Assembly (NCBI RefSeq): GCF_003850345.1
Contig: NZ_CP027707.1
Span: 186,001-250,000, forward strand
DNA: 64,000 bases
DNA from: Pseudomonas chlororaphis subsp. piscium
GTDB taxonomy: Bacteria; Pseudomonadota; Gammaproteobacteria; Pseudomonadales; Pseudomonadaceae
Direction: 5' to 3'
Part shown: piece by piece, positions 9,335 to 17,603 of the stretch
How positions within the stretch are numbered: the first letter of the stretch is position 1
Layout: the number at the start of each line of letters is the position of its first letter
Made by a program: the position numbers and the translations under genes
The notes under the pieces: generated by a model
The model's input: the letters and a program-made list of their open reading frames with translations, nothing else
What the model was told of the DNA's origin: nothing
The model's database searches: none

Positions 9335-9377
9335 AACAATACATAAATACGATGCGGCACCCAGGGGCGAGACAAGG

Positions 9378-10892
9378 ATGAATAAAAGTCAGAAGTTGTT
9401 CGGGGTCAGCTTGTTGGCGCTGATGGTCAGCGGTTGTGCCGTCAGCAGTAAACCGATTGAACGCAGTACCAGTGAGCAGCGCGCCAGGAGCGACCTGCAG
9501 AGCATGTACAAGGACCAGGAACCGCTGAGTGGCCCGCTGACGCTGCACCAGGCCATGGCCCGGGCGGTGAAGTACAACCTCGAGGGCCGGCTGAAAATCA
9601 TGGAGGAGGCCCTGGCCAAGCGTCAGCTGGACCTCGCCAGTTTCGACATGCTGCCGCGCATGGCCCTCTCCGCAGGCTATGTGGGGCGTAACAATGTCAG
9701 CGCCTCCAGCAGCCAGAGCGTGGAGACCGGTAGCCAGTCCCTGGAACCCTCGACCTCCCAGGACCGGGACCGCAGAGTGGCCGACCTGACCATGGTCTGG
9801 AACGTGCTGGACTTCGGCGTCAGCTACATCAATGCCAAGCAGCAGGGCGACCAGCGGCTGATCGTCCAGGAGCGTCGGCGCAAGGTGATCAACACCATCG
9901 TCCAGGACGTGCGCTCGGCCTATTGGCGGGCGGTGGCGGCCGAACGCCTGCTCAAACAGATCGACAGCCTCATGGGCCGGGTCGACCAGGCCCGCAGCAA
10001 CAGCCAGAGCATGAGCGAGCAACGCATCGGCGACCCGGTGCAGGCCCTGGCCTACCAGCGCTCGCTGATCGAGGCCACACGCCAGCTGGAGGAGCAGCGC
10101 CGGGCGTTGTCCCTGGCCAAGACCGAGCTGTCGACCCTGATCAACCTGCCCATGGGTACCGATCTGACCCTGGCGACCACCGACGACTATCCGGTGCCGG
10201 AACTCAAGGTCGATATGGCCCGCCTCGAACACGAGGCGCTGACCAGCCGCCCGGAACTGCGCGAGCAGGATTACCAGAGCCGCATCAGCGCCGCGGAAAC
10301 CCGCAAGGCCATGCTGCGCCTGCTGCCGGGCCTGGAGTTCTCCGCCGGCGGGCATTACGACAGCAACTCGTTTCTGGTCAACGACAAGTGGGCTGACTAC
10401 GGGGTGAAGGTCACCTGGAACCTGTTCAACGTGCTATCCGCGCCGGCGGCTATCGACACTGCCAAGGCCGGTGAAGACGTCGCCGCGGCGCGCCGGCAGG
10501 CCATGTCCATCGCCGTGCTGGCCCAGGTCTATGTGGCCAACGCCAACTACCGCGACGCGTTGCGCCAGTTCAAGACCAGCCAGGAACTGGCGGATATCGA
10601 TGGGCAGATCATCGGCCAGTTGCGCAACCGCTACCAGGCCAACGGCATCGGCGAACTGGACCTGATCCAGGGCGAGCTGAACACCTTGCAGGCAGACCTG
10701 CGACGCGACCTGGCCTATGCCGACCTGCGCAACGCCTACGGGCAGATCTTCGCCAGCGCCGGGCTCGACCCGCTGCCCAACGAGGTGCAATCGACCCAGG
10801 TGCAGTCCATCGCCACGGCGCTGGCCAGCCGCGAGGCCGACTGGGCGGCGGGCAACATCAGCACACCGGTGGCCCATGCCCAAAGACAATAA
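9378..10892 (+). CDS. TolC-family outer membrane channel lipoprotein
   Basis: This 504-residue protein has a lipoprotein signal (SLLALMVSGC, acylated Cys about residue 20). It shows the two-fold alpha-helical pattern of outer membrane efflux proteins: an N-terminal half with LTLHQAMARAVKYNLEG and a repeated half with long Ala/Gln-rich helices and LRNRYQANGIGELDLIQGE. It would form the outer membrane tunnel for a tripartite exporter. It begins 43 bases after the giant protein gene, so export of that protein is the likely job. No ABC transporter or periplasmic adaptor is next to it in this window. The start ATG follows GGGGCGAGACAAGG. Its 3' end overlaps the APS kinase start by 17 bases. Confidence 0.85.
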   Translation: MNKSQKLFGVSLLALMVSGCAVSSKPIERSTSEQRARSDLQSMYKDQEPLSGPLTLHQAMARAVKYNLEGRLKIMEEALAKRQLDLASFDMLPRMALSAGYVGRNNVSASSSQSVETGSQSLEPSTSQDRDRRVADLTMVWNVLDFGVSYINAKQQGDQRLIVQERRRKVINTIVQDVRSAYWRAVAAERLLKQIDSLMGRVDQARSNSQSMSEQRIGDPVQALAYQRSLIEATRQLEEQRRALSLAKTELSTLINLPMGTDLTLATTDDYPVPELKVDMARLEHEALTSRPELREQDYQSRISAAETRKAMLRLLPGLEFSAGGHYDSNSFLVNDKWADYGVKVTWNLFNVLSAPAAIDTAKAGEDVAAARRQAMSIAVLAQVYVANANYRDALRQFKTSQELADIDGQIIGQLRNRYQANGIGELDLIQGELNTLQADLRRDLAYADLRNAYGQIFASAGLDPLPNEVQSTQVQSIATALASREADWAAGNISTPVAHAQRQ

Positions 10893-11478
10893 CCTGCAGG
10901 CGCCCCAGGCCAGCGTCAGCCGGACCCAGCGCGAGGCGCGCAACGGCCATCGCGGGGTGGCGATCCTGCTGACCGGCCTGCCGGCGGCGGGCAAGTCGAC
11001 CCTGGCCCAGGCGCTGCAGGCCGGGCTGTTCCAGCACGGTCGGCAGAGCATGGTGCTGGACGGCGACGCCTTGCGCGGCGGCCTGAACCGCGACCTGGGG
11101 TTCGCCGAAGCCGACCGTCGGGAAAACATCCGCCGCGCCAGCGAGTTGGCGGCTTTGCTGGTGGACAACGGGCAGATCGTGATCCTGGCGATGATCGCCC
11201 CGCTGATCGAGCAGCGCGAGCTGTTCGCCCGGCGCCTGGGCGAGGACTACCTGGAAGTCTGGTGCAGCGCCTCGCTGGCGGTCTGTGAACAGCGCGACCC
11301 CAAGGGGCATTACGCCCGTGCCCGCAGCGGCGAGTTGCCCGGTTTCACCGGTATCTCGGCGCCCTACGAGCCGCCACGGGCTGCGTTGGAACTGGATACC
11401 GGCGTTCAGTCGATCGAAGACTGCCAGCGGCAATTGCTCGGCTGGTTGGTCGAGCGCAAGGTGCTGCCTGCTTCATGA
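10876..11478 (+). CDS. cysC: Adenylylsulfate (APS) kinase
   Basis: The 200-residue product converts APS and ATP to PAPS, the sulfate donor of sulfotransferases. The Walker A loop GLPAAGKST lies at residues 34-42. It is followed by LDGDALRGGLNRDLGF and RRENIRR, the APS-binding and nucleotide regions of CysC, and by CEQRDPKGHYARARSGELPG and FTGISAPYEPP near the end. The length matches stand-alone CysC, without a CysN/GTPase fusion. The chosen ATG lies inside the last codons of the TolC gene, implying translational coupling. Pseudomonads mostly assimilate sulfate through APS reductase, so a separate APS kinase beside two sulfotransferases is best explained as a dedicated PAPS source for sulfation. 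Confidence 0.9.
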   Translation: MPKDNNLQAPQASVSRTQREARNGHRGVAILLTGLPAAGKSTLAQALQAGLFQHGRQSMVLDGDALRGGLNRDLGFAEADRRENIRRASELAALLVDNGQIVILAMIAPLIEQRELFARRLGEDYLEVWCSASLAVCEQRDPKGHYARARSGELPGFTGISAPYEPPRAALELDTGVQSIEDCQRQLLGWLVERKVLPAS

Positions 11479-12266
11479 GTCGTCCGGCGTTCGCTCGGCT
11501 GCCGGTCAGCGTGGATCTGCCGCGGCTGTTGCGCGCCCTGGCGCGAATCGACCCGAGCGCCTGGCAGGGCCATTTCAACGGCGGCTATTACGAAGGCGAC
11601 TGGAGCGGCGTGGCCTTGATCTCGGCTGTGGACGCGCCCTCCGAGCTGGCGCCGGGCAAGGGCCTGCCGGTACAGCGCGAGCCCTGGCGGCAGGACCCGG
11701 ACTGGCAACAGGCATTGCGCCATCTGCCCTTGCAGATTGTCTCGGCGCGCCTGCTGCGACTGGGCCCGGGGGCACGCATTCATGAACACCGCGACTACGA
11801 CCTGGGCGGCCCGGACGCCGACCTGCGCCTGCATATCCCCCTGCTCAGCCCGCCACGGGTGGATTTCCTGCTCGACGGGCAGCGCATGCCGATGCTGGCG
11901 GGGGAGTGCTGGTTTCTCGACCTGTCGCGCCCGCACCGAGTGGACAACCACGACAGCCAGGAACGTATTCACCTGGTGATCGATTGCCGCCCCGATTCCT
12001 GGCTGGAACAGGCGATTGCCGACGGCGTGCCGACCACTCCGGCGCCTGGCCTGGGCCGCGCTGCCGTGGACTTCGCCCAGTTTTGCCGGTTGCTCGAAGA
12101 GGACCTCGAGTTGTGCCAGGCCTTGCAGAAGCTGACCGACAGCGAAGCCTTCATCGAGCGCACCCTGGCCCTGGCGACCGAGCGTGGCCTGGCGTTCACC
12201 CGCGAAGACCTGCGTTCGGCCATGCGCCAGGGGCGGCGCCTGTGGAATGAACAATGGACGGCCTGA
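11475..12266 (+). CDS. Aspartyl/asparaginyl beta-hydroxylase-like dioxygenase
   Basis: This 263-residue protein has the double-stranded beta-helix signature of the Asp/Asn beta-hydroxylase family. RIHEHRDYDLG (His103, His105, Asp107) supplies the iron-binding HxD-type site, and FLDLSRPHRVDN (His154, Asn158) the distal His. A following RIHLVIDC is typical of the family. It would use Fe(II), oxygen and 2-oxoglutarate to hydroxylate an acidic or amide side chain, or a related substrate. The C-terminal 80 residues are helical and of unknown role. The start overlaps the APS kinase stop as ATGA, and the stop overlaps the next gene by 13 bases, so the operon is tightly coupled. The giant repeat protein is the natural substrate candidate. 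Confidence 0.85.
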   Translation: MSRPAFARLPVSVDLPRLLRALARIDPSAWQGHFNGGYYEGDWSGVALISAVDAPSELAPGKGLPVQREPWRQDPDWQQALRHLPLQIVSARLLRLGPGARIHEHRDYDLGGPDADLRLHIPLLSPPRVDFLLDGQRMPMLAGECWFLDLSRPHRVDNHDSQERIHLVIDCRPDSWLEQAIADGVPTTPAPGLGRAAVDFAQFCRLLEEDLELCQALQKLTDSEAFIERTLALATERGLAFTREDLRSAMRQGRRLWNEQWTA

Positions 12267-13249
12267 ACCTGCACGGCTGGTTGCCGATCCGCATCTGGCA
12301 GCCGCGTGACGAGTGGCGGGTCGACTGGTGCTGGTTCGGCGACAGGCCGCTGTCGCAGCCGTTTTTCCGCGAGGCGGTCGAAGAGGCCCTGCGCCTGCCG
12401 TTCAATCAGGCGTTCCGGCGCCAGACGCCTTTGTCTGCCCTGACCGAATGGCGCCAACCTAGCCCGGGCCTGGCTCCCAGCGCCTTTATCTTTCACGCCT
12501 CGCGCTGCGGCTCGACCCTGGTCAGCCAGATGCTGGCTCATCTGGACGATCATATCCTGGTGTCCGAACCGCCGCCGTTGGATGCATTGCTACGCAGTTC
12601 GCTGGCGCCGCAGGAGCGGGCTGCCGCGCTGATGGGCTTGCTGTCGGCCTATGGGCAGGTGCGTCGTGGCAGTGAGCAGCGGCTGGTGATCAAGCTCGAT
12701 GCCTGGAACATTGGCGAACTGCCGTTGCTGCGCCAGTGCTTCGCCGATACCCCGTGGCTGTTCTTGTATCGCGAACCGCTGGAAATTGCCGTGTCGCATC
12801 TGCGCCGTGCCGGCATGCATATGACGCCGGGCCTGATCGGGCCTAGCGCGCTGGACGATGGCGAGCCCTTCCTGGACCGGGAAAGCTGGATCGCCCGGCG
12901 CCTGGGGCGCTTGTTGCAACTAGGGCTGGAGCACTGTCGCGAACACCATGGCCTGGCGCTGAACTACAGCGAACTGCCCGCCGCGATGGAGGGGTATTTG
13001 GGGGATTTTTTCGGCCTGAGCGCCGAGCAACGCAGGGCGGCATTCGCCCGGGTCGGCCAGCATGCCAAGCAGCCGGCCCAGGCCTTTGTCGATGATCGCC
13101 AGGGCAAGCAGCAACAGGCTTCAGCGCGGCTGCGGGAGCAACTGGAGCAATGGGCGCAGGCGCCTTACGCGGCGCTGGAACAGTGGCGCAGCTGTGCGGT
13201 CCCGCAGCCCCGTCTCAGCTCTTCGGCGACAAGTCCGCCATGCCCTTGA
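12254..13249 (+). CDS. Second sulfotransferase family protein
   Basis: A 331-residue protein whose core starts at [18 protein letters not shown], a P-loop-like phosphosulfate-binding motif (SRCGST). It continues with [19 protein letters not shown], which carries the conserved Arg and Ser of the 3'-phosphate site. About 75 residues precede the core; sulfotransferases of this type often carry such an N-terminal extension. It is a different subfamily from the product of the gene at 831. It overlaps the hydroxylase gene by 13 bases and so belongs to the same operon as the APS kinase that would feed it PAPS. Its 3' end overlaps the convergent slipin gene by 35 bases. Confidence 0.8.
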   Translation: MDGLNLHGWLPIRIWQPRDEWRVDWCWFGDRPLSQPFFREAVEEALRLPFNQAFRRQTPLSALTEWRQPSPGLAPSAFIFHASRCGSTLVSQMLAHLDDHILVSEPPPLDALLRSSLAPQERAAALMGLLSAYGQVRRGSEQRLVIKLDAWNIGELPLLRQCFADTPWLFLYREPLEIAVSHLRRAGMHMTPGLIGPSALDDGEPFLDRESWIARRLGRLLQLGLEHCREHHGLALNYSELPAAMEGYLGDFFGLSAEQRRAAFARVGQHAKQPAQAFVDDRQGKQQQASARLREQLEQWAQAPYAALEQWRSCAVPQPRLSSSATSPPCP

Positions 13250-13973
13250 GGAATTCGATGGGCAGCGGGAAAACAATGGTCGAGCTTTTATCGCCGGCAA
13301 TCGCGCCCAGGGTCTGCATGTAACGCAGCTGCATGGCGCCGGGCTGGCGGCCGAGCATTTCGGCGGCCTGCATAAGCTTTTCCGAGGCCTGCAATTCGCC
13401 TTCGGCGTGGATCACCTTGGCCCGGCGTTCCCGTTCGGCTTCGGCCTGTTTGGCGATGGCGCGGATCATCGATTCGTTGAGGTCGACGTGCTTGATCTCG
13501 ACGTTCGCCACCTTGATGCCCCAGGCGTCGGTCTGGGCGTCCAGCACCTGCTGGATATCGGCGTTCAGGCGCTCGCGCTCGGCCAGCAGCTCGTCCAGCT
13601 CATGCTTGCCCAGCACCGCGCGCAGGGTGGTCTGGGCCAGTTGGCTGGTAGCCATGAGAAAGTCCTCGACCTGGATGATCGCTTTCTGCGAGTCCAGCAC
13701 GCGGAAGTACAGCACGGCGTTGACCTTGACCGAGACGTTGTCGCGGGTGATCACGTCCTGGGGTGGCACATCGAGCACCACGGTACGCAGATCGACACGA
13801 ACCATCTGCTGGACGATGGGTATCAGCAGGACCAGCCCCGGCCCCTTGACCCGCCAGAAGCGTCCGAGCTGGAACACCACCGCGCGTTCGTATTCGCGCA
13901 GAATGCGAAACGTCGAAACCGCCAACGCCAACAGCAGCGCCAGCAGCGCGCCAAAACCCAATTCCAGACCCAT
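13215..13973 (-). CDS. Slipin (SPFH/stomatin-like membrane protein)
   Basis: The 252-residue product has one N-terminal membrane helix ([17 protein letters not shown]). It is followed by the SPFH/band 7 domain with [34 protein letters not shown] and [20 protein letters not shown], and then a charged Ala/Glu-rich helix ([20 protein letters not shown]). These proteins oligomerise in membranes and act as scaffolds or regulators of a partner protease. It is preceded by the NfeD gene with a one-base gap, the standard NfeD-slipin pair. The overlapping 3' end with the sulfotransferase gene is convergent. Confidence 0.93.
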   Translation of the reverse strand: MGLELGFGALLALLLALAVSTFRILREYERAVVFQLGRFWRVKGPGLVLLIPIVQQMVRVDLRTVVLDVPPQDVITRDNVSVKVNAVLYFRVLDSQKAIIQVEDFLMATSQLAQTTLRAVLGKHELDELLAERERLNADIQQVLDAQTDAWGIKVANVEIKHVDLNESMIRAIAKQAEAERERRAKVIHAEGELQASEKLMQAAEMLGRQPGAMQLRYMQTLGAIAGDKSSTIVFPLPIEFLKGMADLSPKS

Positions 13974-13974
13974 T

Positions 13975-15360
13975 TCATCCTCCTCGCGACGTGGCCTCGG
14001 CCGTCGTCACTTCCAGAAGCAGCCCCTTGCGCGCCACCACCCGTACCCATTGCCCGGTTTGCAGCGGCGTTGCGCTCAGGACCTGCCAGTGTTCGCCCTG
14101 CAACAGCACCCAGCCGTTGTAAGGGTTGCCCGCTTGTACCGCGGTGATCGCCGTGACACTGCCCACCAGCCCCGCGTCGCCCGCCACCTGCTGGCGCTGT
14201 CGCGCGCGCACCGCCATGCTCGCCAGTGTCGCCAGGAGCAGCGCACTGATCACCGCCAGGCCGACGATGAGCGGCAGGGGAATGCCATAGCCCGGGACAT
14301 CGGTGTCCATCAGGATCACCGCGCCGACCACAAAGGAGACGATGCCGCCGAAGCCGATGACGCCGAAGGTCGGTAGAAAGGCTTCGGCGACCATGAAGGC
14401 GATGCCTAGCAGGATCAGGGCCACGCCGGCGTAGTTCACCGGCAGCAGCTGCAAGGCATACAACCCGAGCAGCAGGCAGATGCCGCCGAGCACGCCGGGC
14501 ACCGCGGTGCCCGGGTTGACGAACTCGAAGAACAGCCCATAGATGCCGATCATCATCAGGATCAGCGCGACGCTGGGGTGGGTGATGACCGACAGCAGCT
14601 GCGTGCGCCAGTCCGGGTCGTGATGGATCACCGCCGCCCCCAGGGTATGCAGCTGCACCGCCTGGCCGGCGGCGATGAGGAACCTGCCGTCGAGTTGCCT
14701 GAGCAGGCCGCTCAGGTCATCGGCGACATAGTCGACCACCTTCAGCTTCAAGGCTTCCTGGGCCGGCAGGCTGACGGCCTCGCGCACAGCCTGTTCCGCC
14801 CATTCGGCGTTGCGTCCGCGCAATTGCGCCAAGCCACGGATGTAGGCCGCGGCGTCGTTGATCTGTTTGTGGGTGAGGGTGTCGGTTTCCGGTTCCGGGT
14901 TCTTGTCCGAGCGTGGCGCGGCGGGCGGGTTGGCGCCCGGGTCGGGCTGCCCCGGCATGCCGACCCGCACCGGGGTGGCGGCCCCGAGGTTGGTGCCCGG
15001 GGCCATGGCGGCGATATGGCTGGCGTACAGGATGTAGGTGCCGGCGCTGGCGGCGCGGGCACCGCCGGGGGCGACGTAACTGGCCACCGGCACCGGGCTG
15101 GCGAGGATCGCCTTGATGATCGAGCGCATCGAGGTGTCGAGGCCGCCCGGGGTATCGATGCCCAGCACCACCAGTTGGGCCTGTTCGTCGGCGGCCTTGT
15201 CCAGGCCGCGCACCACGTAGTCGGCGCTGGCGGGGCTGATCACATCGTTGACGGTGAGCACTACCACCGGCTTCACGGCCTGGGCATGCCCGGTCGGCAC
15301 GCCGATCAGCACACCCAGCAGCAGCCCTTTCAATGTTGCCCGCCACCCACGCCCGTTCAT
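13975..15360 (-). CDS. NfeD family serine protease
   Basis: From ATG 15360, preceded by AGGAGGGTCGG, the product is 461 residues. A signal peptide ([16 protein letters not shown]) precedes a ClpP/SppA-like protease domain with [15 protein letters not shown] and the catalytic serine region [14 protein letters not shown]. Four or five membrane helices follow (from [15 protein letters not shown] onward), and the protein ends in an OB-fold NfeD domain (GLVGSVTAI to [11 protein letters not shown]). Known relatives cleave slipin C-termini, which fits the gene directly downstream. An in-frame ATG seven codons further upstream lacks a ribosome site. Confidence 0.92.
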   Translation of the reverse strand: MNGRGWRATLKGLLLGVLIGVPTGHAQAVKPVVVLTVNDVISPASADYVVRGLDKAADEQAQLVVLGIDTPGGLDTSMRSIIKAILASPVPVASYVAPGGARAASAGTYILYASHIAAMAPGTNLGAATPVRVGMPGQPDPGANPPAAPRSDKNPEPETDTLTHKQINDAAAYIRGLAQLRGRNAEWAEQAVREAVSLPAQEALKLKVVDYVADDLSGLLRQLDGRFLIAAGQAVQLHTLGAAVIHHDPDWRTQLLSVITHPSVALILMMIGIYGLFFEFVNPGTAVPGVLGGICLLLGLYALQLLPVNYAGVALILLGIAFMVAEAFLPTFGVIGFGGIVSFVVGAVILMDTDVPGYGIPLPLIVGLAVISALLLATLASMAVRARQRQQVAGDAGLVGSVTAITAVQAGNPYNGWVLLQGEHWQVLSATPLQTGQWVRVVARKGLLLEVTTAEATSRGG

Positions 15361-15583
15361 CCGACCCTCCTGGAGAGTCATGTGCCTCGGTTGCCAGCCG
15401 TTCGCTGGCTTTGTCCTTGAGTCTAGTAGAGCGTGGGATTGAGCGAATTCTGAGCCGTTTCACGTTTGCGTGCCGTTCGGAAGTTCGTCAGTGGGCGAGG
15501 GCGGCGCGGCCTAGACTTTGAGGAGGGAGTGACAGTCGTTAACCCATAGTCCTGCAAAGCCGTTCAGGACACCGAGGTGCATC

Positions 15584-16045
15584 ATGCGTATGGCAAGAAC
15601 CGTGCAACGCAGCCTGGAACAGGCGCATTGCGATTTTGACGTGGTGGCTCATCCACATTCGTCGAGCAGCCTGGAGACCGCCCGGGTAGCGGGAGTTCCC
15701 GCCGAACGCGTGGCCAAGTCGGTGATCCTCGACGACAGTCACGGCCACTACCTGATGGCTGTGCTACCGGCCACCCGCCACCTGGACCTGAGCAAGGTAC
15801 GCGGCAGCAACGAATGGCAGATCACCCGGGAAAGCACCCTGGCGCATCTGTTCAACGATTGCGAACGCGGCGCGGTACCGGCCCTGGGCGAATCCTATGG
15901 GATGGACGTGGTGATCGATCCGCTGCTGACCCGGCAGAAAGACATCTACCTGGAAGCCGGCAACCACAACAACCTGGTGCATCTGAGCATGGACGAGTAC
16001 CTGAAAATGGTGCCTCATGCCGAGGTGTGCGAGGTCAGCTACTAG
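15584..16045 (+). CDS. YbaK/ProX-type aminoacyl-tRNA deacylase domain protein
   Basis: A single-domain protein of 153 residues that matches the YbaK/EbsC editing fold: a VAHPHSSSSLETARVAGV N-terminus, then RVAKSVILDD and the later GSNEWQITRE and VPALGESYGM segments. Members hydrolyse mischarged tRNAs such as Cys-tRNA(Pro). The conserved lysine of the family is present in AKSVIL. The gene stands alone between the divergent NfeD gene and the DUF2789 gene. Confidence 0.85.
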   Translation: MRMARTVQRSLEQAHCDFDVVAHPHSSSSLETARVAGVPAERVAKSVILDDSHGHYLMAVLPATRHLDLSKVRGSNEWQITRESTLAHLFNDCERGAVPALGESYGMDVVIDPLLTRQKDIYLEAGNHNNLVHLSMDEYLKMVPHAEVCEVSY

Positions 16046-16081
16046 CGCCGTCGGTGCCTGTAGCACCCTTTGCTCGTTGGT

Positions 16082-16112
16082 GCGCTCCTGCAGACTGTTT
16101 CTGCAGGAGCGC
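16082..16112. repeat. REP-type palindrome
   Basis: Perfect 12-bp inverted repeat GCGCTCCTGCAG / CTGCAGGAGCGC with a 7-base loop, just downstream of the YbaK gene. It is a variant of the CTCCTGCAG/CTGCAGGAG REP family seen at several other sites in the window. It could also act as a weak terminator or mRNA 3' stabiliser. Confidence 0.7.
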
Positions 16113-16174
16113 GGCTGCACGCGATCGACTGCGCGGCGGTCGTCAGGTATTCCCAACCCACTCAGGAGCCCCCC

Positions 16175-16420
16175 ATGGAATCCCCATCCCACAGCCTGCC
16201 CGCCCTGTTCAAACAACTCGGCCTGTCCGATGACCCCGTGGACATCGACCGTTTCATCGCCACCCATTCGCCGCTCAAGCCGGAACTGCACCTGGCGGAT
16301 GCCTTCTTCTGGACCCCCAGCCAGGCGGATTTCCTGCGCAACGAGATTCTCGACGACGCCGACTGGGCGGAAGTGGTGGATCAGCTGGATGTGCTGTTGA
16401 GGAAGGGGCGGGGTGTTTGA
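16175..16420 (+). CDS. DUF2789 family protein
   Basis: From ATG 16175, with AGGAG seven bases upstream, the product is 81 residues. LFKQLGLSDDPVDIDRFIATH and LADAFFWTPSQADFLRNEIL with a DADWAEVVDQLD end correspond to the DUF2789 family, small acidic helical proteins common in gammaproteobacteria. Function is unknown. It ends four bases before the convergent toxin gene stop. Confidence 0.85.
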   Translation: MESPSHSLPALFKQLGLSDDPVDIDRFIATHSPLKPELHLADAFFWTPSQADFLRNEILDDADWAEVVDQLDVLLRKGRGV

Positions 16421-16424
16421 GGCA

Positions 16425-16709
16425 TCAGGCTTCGGTTGGAGGCCACTGGCGTGCGGTGTGCACCAGCGCCAGGATCCACACCGCGTCCTGATGGAGTTGG
16501 TAAACCAAGCGGTAGCTTTGATGAGGGATCAGTTCGCGGGTGCCGGCGATCAATCCGGGGCGCCCGGCTTGAGGATGTTGCGCCAGCTGCGTAGCCGATT
16601 GGCTGAAGCGTATGTCCATGTCCAGCGCCGCCTGCGGATTCAGGTCATGCAGGTAGTCCCATATGTCTGCACGGTCCTGTGCGGCTTGCGGCGTCCAGAT
16701 CACATTCAT
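16425..16709 (-). CDS. RelE/ParE family toxin
   Basis: The 94-residue product has the compact RelE/ParE fold pattern: VIWTPQAAQDRADIWDYLHDLNPQAAL at the start, then HPQAGRPGLIAGTRELIPHQSYRLVYQL and ILALVHTARQWP at the end. The final ALVHTARQWP is characteristic of ParE-type toxins. ParE members poison gyrase and RelE members cleave mRNA; sequence alone does not decide. It is the second gene of a two-gene operon, and its start overlaps the antitoxin stop by four bases. Confidence 0.88.
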   Translation of the reverse strand: MNVIWTPQAAQDRADIWDYLHDLNPQAALDMDIRFSQSATQLAQHPQAGRPGLIAGTRELIPHQSYRLVYQLHQDAVWILALVHTARQWPPTEA

Positions 16710-16984
16710 TGCCGGGGCGCTACCTGTGCCCTGCGAGCCGCGAAGATGGCTTCCAGGTCATCGTTGGCGATGCCTTTCCCAGCTGTCATGGAGGTGCGTG
16801 CGGTGTCGACCTTCTGTTGCAGAAAGGCCTCGTACTCCCGGGCTTCCCGTTGTTCCTGCACGAATTGACGCATCATTTCCCGGACGATCTGCGATGCGGG
16901 TCGATGGCTGGCCTCGGCCTCGGCCATAAACTGATCGCGCAAGTCGGCTTCGAGTTTCATCGTGAAAACGGCGTGTTTGGGCAT
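16706..16984 (-). CDS. Antitoxin of the ParDE-like pair
   Basis: From ATG 16984 (GCAGGAAC seven bases upstream) the product is 92 residues. The N-terminus (FTMKLEADLRDQFMAEAEASHRPASQIVREMMRQFV) has the ribbon-helix-helix pattern of CopG/ParD-type DNA-binding antitoxins. The C-terminal half (about 40 residues ending VAPRQ) would wrap the toxin. It is first in the operon, as expected for type II systems, and a palindrome directly upstream is a likely autoregulatory operator. Confidence 0.85.
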   Translation of the reverse strand: MPKHAVFTMKLEADLRDQFMAEAEASHRPASQIVREMMRQFVQEQREAREYEAFLQQKVDTARTSMTAGKGIANDDLEAIFAARRAQVAPRQ

Positions 16985-17004
16985 GGGGCAGTTCCTGCAA
17001 AACA

Positions 17005-17021
17005 TATATACCAAGTATATA
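17005..17021. promoter_or_regulatory. Palindromic operator of the toxin-antitoxin pair
   Basis: TATATAC-CAA-GTATATA is a perfect inverted repeat with 7-bp arms and a 3-base spacer. It starts 21 bases upstream of the antitoxin ATG. Its TA-rich arms overlap where a -10 element would lie, which fits binding of the ribbon-helix-helix antitoxin dimer and autorepression. Confidence 0.6.
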
Positions 17022-17115
17022 CATCTTCAGTACCTTAGCCTGTCCAGGTTATCCCGCGACGACGATCGGTCGCTCAATTGTTTCAAAACTTGACTGAAAT
17101 TCGTGCAGCATTAAT

Positions 17116-17131
17116 AGTTAGCCAACTAACT
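17116..17131. promoter_or_regulatory. Putative MarR operator
   Basis: AGTTAG-CCAA-CTAACT is a perfect 6-bp inverted repeat immediately upstream of the marR-type gene. TTAG/CTAA half-sites are the usual form of MarR-family operators. Its position suggests autoregulation of the whole efflux operon. Confidence 0.55.
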
Positions 17132-17147
17132 GTGTGCGAACTTTCCT

Positions 17148-17603
17148 TTGCCCGACTCTCTCGAATCACTCCAGATGAATATCAGCAGTGGCATGGTGGT
17201 CGCCGCCCGGCATTGGCGGCGGATCTGCCAGAGCACGCTGGTCAACTATGGAATCTCCGAAGCCTGCGCCGTGCCCCTGCTGATGATCGGGCGCCTGGGC
17301 GAGGGCGTGCGCCAGGTGACGGTGGCGCAGGCGGCGGGGATGGAAAGCCCGTCCCTGGTGCGTCTGCTGGATCAGCTGTGCAGCGCCGGTTACGCCATAC
17401 GCGCTGAAGATCCCCACGATCGCCGGGCCAAATGCCTGAGCCTGACCGACACCGGCCGCGAATTGGTGCAGTCGGTGGAAGCCGAGCTGGTGCGTCTGCG
17501 CCGCGAGGTGCTGGAAGGCATCACACCGGCGGACCTTGAGGCCGCGCTGAAGGTGATCCGCGCTTTCGAGTCGGCTGCCCAGCCACCGGCGGTGCTTTCT
17601 TGA
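17148..17603 (+). CDS. MarR family transcriptional regulator
   Basis: The product is about 151 residues from TTG 17148, or 142 from ATG 17175. Neither start has a clear ribosome site, so the start is uncertain. The winged helix is visible in VTVAQAAGMESPSLVRLLDQLCSAGYA (recognition helix) and AEDPHDRRAKCLSLTDTGRELV (wing). It is the first gene of an efflux operon and overlaps the next start by four bases. By family it should repress the operon and be released by an aromatic acid ligand. A matching palindrome lies at 17116-17131. Confidence 0.88.
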   Translation: MPDSLESLQMNISSGMVVAARHWRRICQSTLVNYGISEACAVPLLMIGRLGEGVRQVTVAQAAGMESPSLVRLLDQLCSAGYAIRAEDPHDRRAKCLSLTDTGRELVQSVEAELVRLRREVLEGITPADLEAALKVIRAFESAAQPPAVLS

